A stretch of DNA of 32,435 bases, taken from the NCBI GenBank assembly GCA_015852425.1, contig JAAAIG010000412.1, positions 1-32,435 of the forward strand, given 5' to 3'. Below the pieces are notes generated by a model that ran no database searches, was not told where the DNA came from, and worked only from the letters and a program-made list of their open reading frames with translations. Source of the DNA: Gryganskiella cystojenkinii. Taxonomy: Eukaryota; Mortierellomycota; Mortierellomycetes; Mortierellales; Mortierellaceae. Position 1 is the first letter of the stretch. Each line of letters opens with the position of its first letter. Positions 32,402 through 32,435 of the stretch are shown piece by piece. The translations under genes and the position numbers were made by a program.

Positions 32402-32435
32402 AATAATAGACCAAGAAGGAACAATAACCAAAAAA

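Overview
The window is nuclear DNA from a filamentous fungus, most likely an early-diverging lineage such as Mortierellomycotina. The evidence is short spliceosomal introns of about 95-120 nt with GTAAGT/GTATGT donors, a typical opisthokont gene set, long A/T homopolymer runs, and a large lineage-type family of multidomain repeat proteins. The assignment to Mortierella relatives is inference from protein style, not from a marker gene.

Left part (1-17561). This is an accessory region built around one gene family of unknown function. Gene A (7937-5036, minus) and gene B (17561-11773, minus) share the same three-exon layout, with introns at matching positions and in matching phases. Each has a small N-terminal domain, a strongly conserved core, and then leucine-rich-repeat-like modules. 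B is a 1865-residue protein with four degenerate C-terminal modules, an acidic run and a poly-Q tract. A stops inside its second module, probably by frameshift. Two decayed copies flank them, one at 1-364 (minus) and one at 10579-11300 (plus). Interspersed are two small secreted cysteine-containing proteins, one Kazal-type with a 12-bp repeat expansion that adds a cysteine every four residues, and an intronless two-domain chromate transporter (CHR family).

Middle part (18032-25466). These are ordinary housekeeping genes: an Mpo1-type 2-hydroxy-fatty-acid dioxygenase (minus, 3 exons), divergent from a Leu5-type mitochondrial CoA carrier (plus, 5 exons). RAD51 follows on the same strand (8 exons, one of 14 nt, with an ACGCGT box upstream). 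Convergent with it is a monocarboxylate-transporter-type MFS gene that lacks the segment for transmembrane helices 2-3 and does not join in frame.

Right part (25467-32435). A repeat-bearing intergenic stretch of about 1.8 kb comes first. It is followed by a two-exon gene for an unrecognised acidic protein and then an intronless gene for a mitochondrial PDK/BCKDK-type protein kinase, with a long low-complexity N-terminus and a roughly 145-residue insertion in the ATP-binding domain.

The middle and right genes do not form a pathway. CoA import (Leu5) and the 2-oxoacid dehydrogenase kinase both touch mitochondrial acyl-CoA metabolism, but nothing here shows co-regulation. No tRNA, rRNA, CRISPR array or intact transposon was seen.
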